Below are positions 44,101 through 51,207 of a stretch of 64,000 nucleotides of DNA, in pieces. The notes beneath the pieces were generated by a model, which was given only the letters and a program-made list of their open reading frames with translations, was not told the origin of the DNA and did not search any database. Made by a program: the position numbers and the translations under genes. Location of the stretch: positions 283,713 to 347,712 of the forward strand of contig NZ_FCOU01000003.1 of assembly GCF_900046475.1 (NCBI RefSeq), in the 5' to 3' direction. Position 1 is the first letter of the stretch; every line of letters starts with the position of its first letter. The DNA is from Collinsella ihumii (GTDB lineage: Bacteria; Actinomycetota; Coriobacteriia; Coriobacteriales; Coriobacteriaceae).

Positions 44101-44210
44101 CCGAGAAGCGCGCCGCCGACGCCTTCAATGCGGAGCAGAAGGAGGCGTTCAAGAACTTCGTGGACGAGAACGAGGACTTCGACGAGTTCAACGATTCCCA
44201 TCGCCACTGA
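41103..44210 (+). CDS. double-Cache sensor fused to MscS-type channel
   Basis: 1035 aa, ATG 41103 with AGGAGG seven bases upstream. Membrane segment ~11-32, extracellular Cache-like domain ~35-280 (DREWLYRYYAAKIDNDTMAV, VGQDGYVFALSAQTYLIEYH), membrane ~283-305; then a second unit: membrane ~340-360, Cache-like ~365-640 (HVGADGFAFAIDKSDGTFAY), membrane ~648-670. From ~715 on, three or more membrane helices and the MscS core (LLASAGLLTLAISLGAKDLV, GLFIIFEGEFRVGDIIQVGG) with a beta/alpha C-terminal domain. MscS gates under membrane tension; the sensor domains suggest ligand gating. Ends in an acidic tail DENEDFDEFNDSHRH. Confidence 0.88.
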   Translation: MKMTRNLKIKIAAIIVAAIASIVVMGVLLFNMQNTLTQSNYASEMIAEAEQLDTLLADAASEADQNKETFDAIYQSKAQSIAFMANNNTGYEATDAKMREYQELLGVDNVLIVKRDGSVVACAQKTEADFSHARFNYLRESLNTGEPSRAVEIDLPDREWLYRYYAAKIDNDTMAVIEQSPVELDELDAATSSTASVLRNITVGQDGYVFALSAQTYLIEYHPDENLVGTDAIDAGIEVAKLEDGTTSWMTLDGDSLYCHVSLIDDMYYIQAVPASDMNASTMVTVGVILFAFTAVVAAVALYGIFVLRDDERRGETEQDGSKAGGLRINRRIAKKAAVLSAVGFIGIIVISFYMQTLFALSSQSLTMTERVEQITQAIQTSQDRASDLEDQYNERYLSKAQVAAYILDRNPELATREKLQELADALQIQYLFKFDSSGRVTATNSTFTNFVLSEDSADQSYEFRKLLQGVESYVQPAGPDEVSGELRQYIGVVTHNADGIIDGFVQLGIRPTRLESLLESVQIDHVLDGVHVGADGFAFAIDKSDGTFAYYPDANTVGKAATACGMTENQLIDGYSDYITVNGEQYFATSAETSDYYVYAVGSDGALMAERVPLTIATAGIALVCLAVIFCLMVVEPKPGADQAVASARKESDDDPRMVDVTVGGRTMKTESAASRWLNRAFSWDEMTPEQKLGTVLRWLMGVAVILVCLAVIFKDAIFGTDSIFAYILGGSWQHGPNIFAITASLMSACVIMTVATILQKIFMLIAQVVEARGVTMCRLAASIVKYAAMIGMLYWCLALLGVDTATLLASAGLLTLAISLGAKDLVADIIAGLFIIFEGEFRVGDIIQVGGSKGTVMEIGVRTTKINDGSGNILVLRNSGISNVVNMTKEHSFAAVEVGIEYGESLERVENILSKELPNIRKRLPAIIDGPFYRGVTMLADNSVNIKIVAECNEKDRGGLTNDLNREMKLLFDKYRISIPFPQVVVNQPTVFKKATAAEKRAADAFNAEQKEAFKNFVDENEDFDEFNDSHRH

Positions 44211-44234
44211 TAGCTGCGAGAAGCGGTAACGCAA

Positions 44235-44272
44235 ACGGCCTGGAAGCACGCGCTTCCAGGCCGTTTTCTTTT
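44235..44272 (+). terminator. terminator of the SBP-MscS operon
   Basis: ACGGCCTGGAAGC/GCTTCCAGGCCGT, 13-base stem and four-base loop, followed by TTTCTTTT. Confidence 0.9.
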
Positions 44273-44294
44273 GCACCTGCCATGTCGGATGCCT

Positions 44295-45215
44295 TTACGT
44301 ACTCGAGAGCACGCGTTTCATGAACGGGAACTCGTTGCGGACGAATCGGTTGAGGCGATCGATCGCGTCGCTCTGGCGGCCCTTCAGCGTCACCATGCAT
44401 ATCGGCACGGGCGGCGCATCTGAAGGGTCCACGCGATGCATGATGGCGAGCGGCTTGATATCGAGCGCCTTCAGGTGGATGCCCAGGACATACCCGTCTT
44501 TCTGCTCGAGAAACTCCGCGACCCCTTCATCGGTGTCGACGCTTATCAGCGGCGAGGCGAGCCCGCGCTTGCGGCATGAGGAGAGGATCGTCTCGTTGAA
44601 CGAATCGATCTCCTCGTTGTAGAGCACCGGATACCGCTCGAGATCGGCGAACGTCAGCAGGCGCTTGCGGCGTAGCGGATGGTTCTTGCCCATAAACGCG
44701 CCGACCGATACGGTACCGAGCACCAGGCAGCTGCAGCGGGGATCGGAGAAGGCGCCGATGGTGATCATCGCATCGATGTTCCCCGCGCGCAGATCCGCAA
44801 GCGCCTGGGTCCCCATGGCGAGCTCGAGCTGCGTCTTGATTCCCGCCATATGGGAGATGAGCTGGGAAAACGCGTTGCATACAAGCTCATGCTTGGCAAA
44901 GGGCGGAGAGATCAGCGCCAGGCGCACATCGGCCTGCTTCTTACCGGTCTCCGCCTGCGTGCGCAATTCGACCGCCCGGCCGAACGCGTCGAAACTCGCC
45001 ACGGCCTCACGGGCGGGACCGACCAGGGATTTTCCCAACGGCGTGAGCTTCACGGTCCTTCCCCCGCGCACGAACAAAGGGGCGCCCACCTCTTCCTCGA
45101 GGTCGAGCATCGCCTTGGACACCGCTTGGACCGAGACGTTCTCCGCACGGGCCGCCTCGGAAAAACTCCCGCAGCATGCGGCAAGATAGAAATATTGAAG
45201 CTGTCGTATGTTCAC
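44295..45215 (-). CDS. LysR family transcriptional regulator
   Basis: 306 aa if started at the GTG at 45213-45215 (VNIRQLQYFYLAACCGSFSE), the usual family opening, with GGGG nine bases upstream; an in-frame GTG at 45233 adds six residues. Helix-turn-helix SFSEAARAENVSVQAVSKAM; effector domain from ~90 (DVRLALISPPFAKHELVCNA, IDAMITIGAFSDPRCSCLV). It is convergent with the SBP-MscS operon. The target is not identifiable; it may regulate the divergent region at 45.3-46 kb. Confidence 0.85.
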   Translation of the reverse strand: MNIRQLQYFYLAACCGSFSEAARAENVSVQAVSKAMLDLEEEVGAPLFVRGGRTVKLTPLGKSLVGPAREAVASFDAFGRAVELRTQAETGKKQADVRLALISPPFAKHELVCNAFSQLISHMAGIKTQLELAMGTQALADLRAGNIDAMITIGAFSDPRCSCLVLGTVSVGAFMGKNHPLRRKRLLTFADLERYPVLYNEEIDSFNETILSSCRKRGLASPLISVDTDEGVAEFLEQKDGYVLGIHLKALDIKPLAIMHRVDPSDAPPVPICMVTLKGRQSDAIDRLNRFVRNEFPFMKRVLSST

Positions 45216-45385
45216 AATCACGCCCCACAACACCGCTCGGCAGCAGACATCCCCGGCCCATACGCGGGAACGCTCTCCACCCGGCGCGATGGCCCATCAG
45301 AATAGAATACGTCTCGCACTTCCCCGCGCGGAGAAATCCATCCCGCATCAACGAAGAGTTGAGCATGCAGCTTGACGCGCGGCAT

Positions 45386-45417
45386 GAAAAAGCCCGCCTG
45401 CTCATGCAGGCGGGCTT
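45386..45417 (-). terminator. terminator on the minus strand
   Basis: AAGCCCGCCTG/CAGGCGGGCTT with a six-base loop; on the minus strand followed by a run of T (45386-45390). Confidence 0.8.
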
Positions 45418-45507
45418 GAAAGCATGGTTCGATGTTTCCCGCAGGCGCCGATTGATGCGCCCCGCGCCGTGCACACCCGTGGCAGGCGGGGCGAAGCAAG
45501 AAATCGG

Positions 45508-45618
45508 CGGTACGCTATAGGCACGCCGTCCCATCCACAGTACGCTATAGGCACGTTTTCGGGCGAAAACCGTGCCTATAGCGTACTGTCAACAGAGTGA
45601 CGTGCCTATAGCGTACCG
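45508..45618. repeat. nested palindromes, four copies of an 18-mer
   Basis: CGGTACGCTATAGGCACG at 45508-45525 and CAGTACGCTATAGGCACG at 45538-45555 face CGTGCCTATAGCGTACTG at 45571-45588 and CGTGCCTATAGCGTACCG at 45601-45618. The inner pair with TTTTCG/CGAAAA forms one hairpin; the outer pair encloses it. Confidence 0.92.
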
Positions 45619-45683
45619 TCGATGCGGACGACGCCGCAACGCAGGCCCCGGCTGACGTCGGCCAGCACATCGGTCAGCGTTCC

Positions 45684-46097
45684 CTAGTTCACGCCCTCGT
45701 TCTTCATGGCGCGGGAGGCGAACACGATGCCGGCGAACGCGGTCGCCGCGTACACGAGATACATGTAGACCGAACCGCCGCCATTCATGAAGGTGTGAGC
45801 GGTCTCGGCGAGGTTGACCACGACCATGAAGGCGCACAGATAGACATAGGGCTTGAGCAGCGAATGCTTCTTGGCGGCACGGATGCCGACGAAGCCGGTC
45901 ACGAACTCGAAGAGGCCGATGAGGGCCATGATGACCGCGTAGAGCTGGGCGATCTGGGTGCCATCCTCCATGTTGAGATCGACGTGGGGAGCGCCGAAGA
46001 ACATGAGGGCGGCGACGGCGATGGCCGCGATGCCGAACACCAAGAAGAAGACGCTGATGCCCTTGACGATCGCGCACTCCTTAGACTGACTTGCCAT
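45684..46097 (-). CDS. four-helix membrane protein, unknown
   Basis: 137 aa with four hydrophobic segments: VFFLVFGIAAIAVAALMFFG, LYAVIMALIGLFEFVTGFVG, YVYLCAFMVVVNLAETA and YLVYAATAFAGIVFASRAM. GAAAGGACG precedes the ATG. No family I can name. It stands alone between terminators; the function is unknown. Confidence 0.65.
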   Translation of the reverse strand: MASQSKECAIVKGISVFFLVFGIAAIAVAALMFFGAPHVDLNMEDGTQIAQLYAVIMALIGLFEFVTGFVGIRAAKKHSLLKPYVYLCAFMVVVNLAETAHTFMNGGGSVYMYLVYAATAFAGIVFASRAMKNEGVN

Positions 46098-46383
46098 GGT
46101 TTCGTCCTTTCACATCGATCGCCGCCGCATGCCGGCCACACGGAAGGCGACATATAGCTGGCAGTAACAAACTGGGCGATTATATTGAGTAGCGATCTGG
46201 GGCGTCAATAAGCGGGGCATCGCATCAACCGTTCTTTGAAGGGTGGCCCGACACCACCCGTATCCTGCTGCGCCGCAGCGCATAGGCTATGATTTTGCTG
46301 TATTGCGCATGCCCGGAATGCACGCTGCAGCTCGGCGCATCCCCGGCATGGCCCATCCGTCAACGCGACCAAAAGGGACATCC

Positions 46384-47661
46384 ATGGCACAAACCGCACT
46401 CGATCAGCACGGCGTCTTCCCACCTGAGCCCCAAGCAGATAAGAAGATTCCGCTCATCCTCAAGGTATACGGCTTCCTCTGCATGGCAGACGGCATCTTC
46501 ACGGTCTTCTCCGTGCTGGTCTTCGGCCTGCTGCTCCTGTTCGCCCTGCAGACCGACCCGAGCGCTATCATCGTCGGCACCGACCCGACGCTGCCGGTCA
46601 TCCTGCTGGTCATCTCGCTGGTCACCACGTTCGGCAACGCCATCGGCCTCATCGTGTTCGGCCGCTCCCTGTTGAAGAACCGCCGCCGCCATGCCGCGCG
46701 ATGGTCCTACGCGCTGATCGCCACGACGCTCGTCCAGATCATCCTGCGCATCATGCTCGATGGCGTCAGCACGAGCCTCATCCCCGACACCATCCAGCTG
46801 GTCATCCTGCTGACGCTGTCGGTCACCGTCGATCCCTCGCTGCGCCACGAGCGCCATCTCGAGCGCACCGCCCGCGACCTGTCGGATCGCGAGGCCGCGC
46901 GCATCGGCATGCTCGGCCGCGACCTCAAGGGCGAGGGCTACATCCAGCTCAACTTCTTCAACCTGTTCTGGGTCTTCGTGGTCTGCTGCGTGCTCGGCCT
47001 CATCATCGAGACCATCTATCACATGGTGATCGTGGAGCCCGGCGTCTACCAGGACCGCGCCGGCATGCTGTTCGGCCCGTTCTCCCCCATCTACGGATTC
47101 GGCGCCGTGCTCATGACGGTGGCGCTCAACCGCTTCTACCGCTCGAACCCCGTCATCATCTTCGTGGTGTCCGCCGTCATCGGCGGCCTGTTCGAGGCGG
47201 CGGTCAGCTGGTTCATGCAGACGGGCTTCGGCGCCGTCGCATGGGACTATTCCGGCTCGACCATCTTCGGCCTGTTCCCCGATCCAATCGCCGTGCTGTT
47301 CGGCGGCAGAACCAGCACGCTGTTCATGTGCATGTGGGGCGCCCTCGGATTCGTATGGATCAAGCTCTGCCTACCGTGGCTGCTCAAGCTCATCAACATC
47401 ATTCCCTGGAAGCTCCGCTACTCGTTCACCGCGTTGTGCACGGTGCTTATGGTTGTCAACGGCGTCATGACCCTGCAGGCGCTCGACTGCTGGTTCGAGC
47501 GCCTCTCCGGCGTGGCGGGCGCGACGCCGGTCGAGCAGTTCTACGCCGAGCACTTCGACAACGACTACATGGAGCATCGCTTCGAGAGCATGACGATCAC
47601 GCCCGAGGACTCCGGACGTATCGACGGAGGAGCCGCGTCCGACACCGTCACAACTGCGTAA
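46384..47661 (+). CDS. putative ABC-transporter type IV (CmpB-like) membrane protein
   Basis: 425 aa from ATG 46384 (MAQTALDQHGVFPPEPQ). N-terminal half: about four membrane helices (FLCMADGIFTVFSVLVFGLL, AIGLIVFGRSLL). C-terminal half has the PF06541-type domain: WVFVVCCVLGLIIETIYHMV, GMLFGPFSPIYGFGAVLMTV and GGLFEAAVSWFMQTGFGAVA. This domain is common in Firmicutes and Coriobacteriia as a stand-alone membrane protein; transport has not been shown. Followed by a terminator. Confidence 0.75.
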   Translation: MAQTALDQHGVFPPEPQADKKIPLILKVYGFLCMADGIFTVFSVLVFGLLLLFALQTDPSAIIVGTDPTLPVILLVISLVTTFGNAIGLIVFGRSLLKNRRRHAARWSYALIATTLVQIILRIMLDGVSTSLIPDTIQLVILLTLSVTVDPSLRHERHLERTARDLSDREAARIGMLGRDLKGEGYIQLNFFNLFWVFVVCCVLGLIIETIYHMVIVEPGVYQDRAGMLFGPFSPIYGFGAVLMTVALNRFYRSNPVIIFVVSAVIGGLFEAAVSWFMQTGFGAVAWDYSGSTIFGLFPDPIAVLFGGRTSTLFMCMWGALGFVWIKLCLPWLLKLINIIPWKLRYSFTALCTVLMVVNGVMTLQALDCWFERLSGVAGATPVEQFYAEHFDNDYMEHRFESMTITPEDSGRIDGGAASDTVTTA

Positions 47662-47691
47662 GGACGATCCTCGATTCCAACGGGTGGCGAA

Positions 47692-47722
47692 AGGCCCCGA
47701 CGGCGCGTCGTCGGGGCCTCTC
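47692..47722 (+). terminator. terminator after CmpB-like gene
   Basis: AGGCCCCGACG/CGTCGGGGCCT stem with a short loop, then CTCTCCT. Confidence 0.7.
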
Positions 47723-47761
47723 CTATGCGCAGGCCTCGGCAAGCCCGCCGAGACCGGCAAC

Positions 47762-47799
47762 AAAAAAGCCCTTGGCGGACGAGAAGACCGCCAAGGGCT
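47762..47799 (-). terminator. terminator of the MarR-like gene
   Basis: AGCCCTTGGCGG/CCGCCAAGGGCT, 12-base stem, nine-base loop; on the minus strand followed by TTTTTT. Confidence 0.9.
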
Positions 47800-47820
47800 C
47801 ATGCATATATGCCGTATCGC

Positions 47821-48577
47821 TTAGAAGCGACCGCCGCGATGGTTGCCGCTGAAGCCGCCACGACCGCCGCGGTCGTCACGGCCGCCGCGGTCGTCACGGC
47901 CGCCACGGCCGGTCGTCACGACCGCCGCGCGGGCCGCGGTCGGAGTCGAGACCCATGGCGACCAGCGGCTCGACGACCTGGTCGAGCATCTCGATCAGGC
48001 TCTCGGCCGTCGCAGCGGACAGCTGCGGAACGAGCTTCTTGCGCTTGTTGCCCAGGGCGGCGATGAGCTCCTCGGCGTCCTCGCTGGCGATGACGACGAT
48101 CTTGCGCATATCCTCCTCTTCGGGCTCGATGCGCGCGACGATGTCGTTCTTCTCCGCCTCGGCCAGGATGCCGTCGAGCTCGCGCAGGCGCATGCCCATG
48201 AGCTCGGCCATCTCCTTCTGCTCCATGCGAGGCTTAAGCTCCAGGAGCTTGAGCGCACGCATGAGGTCGTTCATGCGCTTGGCGTCCTCCTCGGCCTCCT
48301 CGCGCATCATATCGCGACGACCGCGCAGCAGACGGGCTGCACGGTTCACCTTGTCAAACAGTTCATCATCCAGATTCTCGGGCGCAATCTTGGAATCCTC
48401 GGCGTCCTCTTCCTTCTCGACGTCAGCCTCGGACTCAACGACGGTCTCGGCCACGGGCTCCTCGGCCTCGACCTCAGCCGTCACGTCAGCGGACACGGCG
48501 TCCGCTTCGGCCGTCTTCTCGACGGCGATCTCATCGTTCTCGGTCATGGTCACATCGTTTTCGCTGTACTCAGACAT
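47821..48577 (-). CDS. MarR-like protein with RGG-repeat tail, tail out of frame
   Basis: The open frame ends at 47894 after 227 aa. An acidic, alanine/valine-rich N-terminus (residues 1-65) is followed by a winged-helix-like domain (LMRALKLLELKPRMEQKEMA, ELDGILAEAEKNDIVARIEP). The C-terminus reads DSDRGPRGGRDDRPWRP then stops, but the next frame continues GRDDRGGRDDRGGRGGFSGN and HRGGRF to a stop at 47821-47823. A single inserted base near 47893-47906 would join them. The natural product is probably a MarR-like DNA or RNA-binding protein with an arginine-glycine tail; the shift may be real or a sequencing error in GC-rich repeats. Confidence 0.65.
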
Positions 48578-48779
48578 GCGTTCCTCCTGCGCCCTCGGCG
48601 CTCAACAGGCGGCCTCTTTTTTGGACCGCAATCACATACAGGCCTTCCGGCCGTCAGCTAGTGTAGAGTTTCCGCAGGCAACAGATGTAGAGAATCAATG
48701 TCTGCACAAAAAAGCAGCGACACCGAGGTGCCGCTGCCTTGCCGAGTCGATGTGTGGGGGCCGTCTGCGGGCACCATGA

Positions 48780-50357
48780 CTAGCGCTGGCGATAGTGCTC
48801 CAGGAAGTCCGCCAGATCCTCGACGGCCTCCTGCAGCACGCCCATGCGCGGCAGGAAGACGATGCGGAAGTGGTCGGGCTCCGGCCAGGCGAAGCCGCCG
48901 CCGCGGGTGATCAGGATGCGCTTCTCGTGGAGCAGGTCGAGCGCGAACTGCTCGTCGCTGGTGATGTTGAACTTCTCGACGTCGAGCTTGGGGAAGATGT
49001 AGAAGGCCGCCTTGGGCTTGACCGCGGTGACGCCGTCGATGGCGTTGAGGGCCTCGTAGATGTAGTTGCGCTGCTCGTAGATGCGCCCACCGGGAACGAT
49101 GTAGCTGTTGACGCTCTGGTGGCCGCCGAGCGCGGTCTGCACGATGGACTGGCCGGGGACGTTGGAGCACAGGCGCATGTTCGACAGCATGTTGACGCCG
49201 TACATGAAGTCCTTCATGCAGCGCTTGTTGCCCGAAAGCACCATCCAGCCGATGCGGAAGCCGCAGACCATGTGCGACTTCGAGAGGCCGGAGAAGGTGA
49301 CGCACGGCAGGTCGGGGGCGAGCGTCGCGGTGGAAACGTGCTCGAACCCGTCCATGACCAGGCGGTCGTAGATCTCGTCGGAGAAGATCATGAGCTGGTG
49401 CTTGCGCGCGATCTCGACGATCTGCTCGAGGACCTCGCGCGGGTACACGGCGCCCGTGGGGTTGTTGGGGTTGATGATGACGATCGCCTTAGTGCACGGG
49501 GTGATCTTGGACTCGATGTCGGCGACATCGGGGTTCCACTCGGCCTGCTCGTCGCACACGTAGTGCACCGGGGTGCCGCCGGCGAGCGTGGCGCAGGCGG
49601 TCCACAGCGGGTAGTCGGGCATGGGGATCAGAATCTCGTCGCCGTTGTTGAGCAGCGCGTTCATGCACAGCTGGATGAGCTCCGAGACGCCGTTGCCGGT
49701 GTAGATGCCGTCCATGCTCACGTTGGGGATGCCCTTGAGCTGCGCGTACTGCATGATCGCCTTGCGGGCGCTAAACAGGCCGCGCGCCTCGGAGTAGCCC
49801 TCGCAGTCGGTCAGCTGCAGGCGCATGTCCTCGATGACCTCGTCGGGGGTGCGGAACCCGAACGGCGCCGTGTTGCCGATGTTCAGCTTGAGGATGCGCT
49901 GGCCCTCGGCCTCCATGCGGGCCGCTTCGTCGGTGATGGGGCCGCGGACGTCGTACAGGACGTTATCGAGCTTGCTTGACTTATTGAACTCGCGCATTGA
50001 AGTGCTCCTTTGCGTTGGTGCGTCATGTTGACGGTCGGAATCGGAAGGTTGGTCGGCGGCCTCATGCCGCGCGCTAGCTCGCTCGTCGCTCGGTATGACG
50101 GGCGCGTTCGGTTCCGCCTGCAGGGAAGCGGCGCCTTCAAGCCAGCCCTCGTCGACGTCGAGGATGCGGGCCAGCAGGGCGACCACGTCGCGGCGGGGAA
50201 CGGTCTTGCCGCTCACATACTGGCTGACCTGGCTTTTTCCCAACTTGCTGCCGAGTTCGGACGCCGCACGGATCATATCGCTCTGCTTGAGGCCGCGATG
50301 CGCCATGGCCGTCTTGAGACGGTCGGCAAACGACTCGTGCTCGGTGTTCTGCGCCAT
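48780..50357 (-). CDS. aminotransferase with N-terminal XRE helix-turn-helix (AlaA-like)
   Basis: 525 aa. Residues 10-70 are a Cro/C1 domain (HRGLKQSDMIRAASELGSKL, KSQVSQYVSGKTVPRRDVV); ~70-120 a linker; ~121-525 a class I aminotransferase (IGNTAPFGFRTPDEVIEDM, NPNNPTGAVYPREVLEQIVE, SDEIYDRL, and PLP lysine in FSGLSKSHMVCGFRIGWM). Such fusions are known in Bifidobacteria and Coriobacteriia; the enzyme part resembles alanine aminotransferases. An internal ATG at 49995-49997 (MREFNKSSKLDNVLYD) has AAAGGAG eight bases upstream and could give the enzyme without the DNA-binding part. Operator-like repeats lie just upstream. Confidence 0.9.
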   Translation of the reverse strand: MAQNTEHESFADRLKTAMAHRGLKQSDMIRAASELGSKLGKSQVSQYVSGKTVPRRDVVALLARILDVDEGWLEGAASLQAEPNAPVIPSDERASARHEAADQPSDSDRQHDAPTQRSTSMREFNKSSKLDNVLYDVRGPITDEAARMEAEGQRILKLNIGNTAPFGFRTPDEVIEDMRLQLTDCEGYSEARGLFSARKAIMQYAQLKGIPNVSMDGIYTGNGVSELIQLCMNALLNNGDEILIPMPDYPLWTACATLAGGTPVHYVCDEQAEWNPDVADIESKITPCTKAIVIINPNNPTGAVYPREVLEQIVEIARKHQLMIFSDEIYDRLVMDGFEHVSTATLAPDLPCVTFSGLSKSHMVCGFRIGWMVLSGNKRCMKDFMYGVNMLSNMRLCSNVPGQSIVQTALGGHQSVNSYIVPGGRIYEQRNYIYEALNAIDGVTAVKPKAAFYIFPKLDVEKFNITSDEQFALDLLHEKRILITRGGGFAWPEPDHFRIVFLPRMGVLQEAVEDLADFLEHYRQR

Positions 50358-50570
50358 CTCGCCTCCAATAGTTCAATTTCGAATCAGAATTGAACTTTTT
50401 TGCTTGCGATATGTGCAATCAGGTTCAAAGTTCAATTTATGGGCAGTCTACCACAGAAAGAAATTGAACTTGCCGAGAATTCCCGGATAGTTCGTCGGCG
50501 CGGTATCATCATGGTCTCAACACGAACGCCGTGAAGGGCGCTCGCCAGCCGCTGACGAAAGGACACCATC
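50358..50570. promoter_or_regulatory. four TTCAATT/AATTGAA half-sites between divergent genes
   Basis: AGTTCAATT (50370-50378) pairs with AATTGAACT (50388-50396); a second pair lies at 50429-50437 and 50462-50470. The sites cover the promoter region of the XRE-aminotransferase gene (minus) and the upstream region of the hydrolase gene (plus). Autoregulation by the XRE domain is inferred. Confidence 0.65.
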
Positions 50571-51101
50571 ATGGCCAACAACTACCTGATCGTCGTCGAC
50601 ATGCAGCACGATTTCGTATCCGGCGCGCTCGGAACGCCCGAGGCGCAGGCGATCGTTGCGGACGCGGCCGCCTACGCGCGCGATTTCAAGGGGACCGTCG
50701 TGTTCACCAAAGACACCCACGAGGAGGGCTACCTCGAGACGCAGGAGGGACGCAACCTGCCGGTCGTCCACTGCGTGCGCGACACCCCGGGCTGGGAGCT
50801 CGTGCCCGAACTCGAGGAGGTTCGCACCGAGCGCGGCGCCCTCGTGTTCGAGAAGCCCACGTTCGGCTCCGTGCAGCTCGTCTGGTGGCTCGCCGAGGAA
50901 AACGACGCCGAGCCGATCGACTCCATCGAGCTCATCGGCCTGTGCACCGATATCTGCGTGGTGAGCAACGCCCTGCTCATCAAGGCGCACTTCCCCGAGA
51001 TCCCCGTGCGCGTCAACTCGGCGCTCTGCGCCGGCGTCACCCCCGCCTCGCACGACGCGGCGCTGACGACCATGAAGAGCTGCCAGGTCGAAGTGCGCTA
51101 A
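50571..51101 (+). CDS. isochorismatase-like cysteine hydrolase (nicotinamidase-type)
   Basis: 176 aa. YLIVVDMQHDFVSGALGTPE carries the catalytic Asp; EKPTFGSVQLVWWL the Lys region; ELIGLCTDICVVSNALLIKA the nucleophilic Cys with the preceding cis-peptide. This matches nicotinamidase/PncA-like hydrolases that deamidate small amides; zinc-site histidines (DTHEEGY) are present. GAAAGGACACC precedes the ATG. Nicotinamidase activity is likely but not certain. It ends in a long palindrome shared with the convergent FeoAB gene. Confidence 0.85.
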   Translation: MANNYLIVVDMQHDFVSGALGTPEAQAIVADAAAYARDFKGTVVFTKDTHEEGYLETQEGRNLPVVHCVRDTPGWELVPELEEVRTERGALVFEKPTFGSVQLVWWLAEENDAEPIDSIELIGLCTDICVVSNALLIKAHFPEIPVRVNSALCAGVTPASHDAALTTMKSCQVEVR

Positions 51102-51110
51102 ATATGGGGA

Positions 51111-51164
51111 GGGGCCATTTCCGTCCATGGCGGCGCAGTGCCTGCCATGGGTGGAAATGGCCCC
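51111..51164. repeat. long palindrome between convergent genes
   Basis: GGGGCCATTTCC...CCATGG arms (51111-51131 with 51144-51164), one interruption; probably serves as bidirectional terminator. Confidence 0.75.
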
Positions 51165-51207
51165 GTCCCTAAATGGCCCGTCCTCCATGAAGTGGCGAGA
51201 CGTGCCG

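Larger units (their letters stand above)
45216..45683. other. intergenic with terminator and nested palindromes
   Basis: 468 bp without a gene. It contains the minus-strand terminator at 45386-45417 and the nested repeats at 45508-45618. The rest shows no coding signal. Confidence 0.6.

Noticed and set aside
41088-44276. 1062-codon open frame antisense to the Cache-MscS gene
   Set aside because: Its composition (runs of V, D, G, L, H) is the usual mirror of a GC-rich gene; the plus strand has clear domains, a ribosome site and a terminator.
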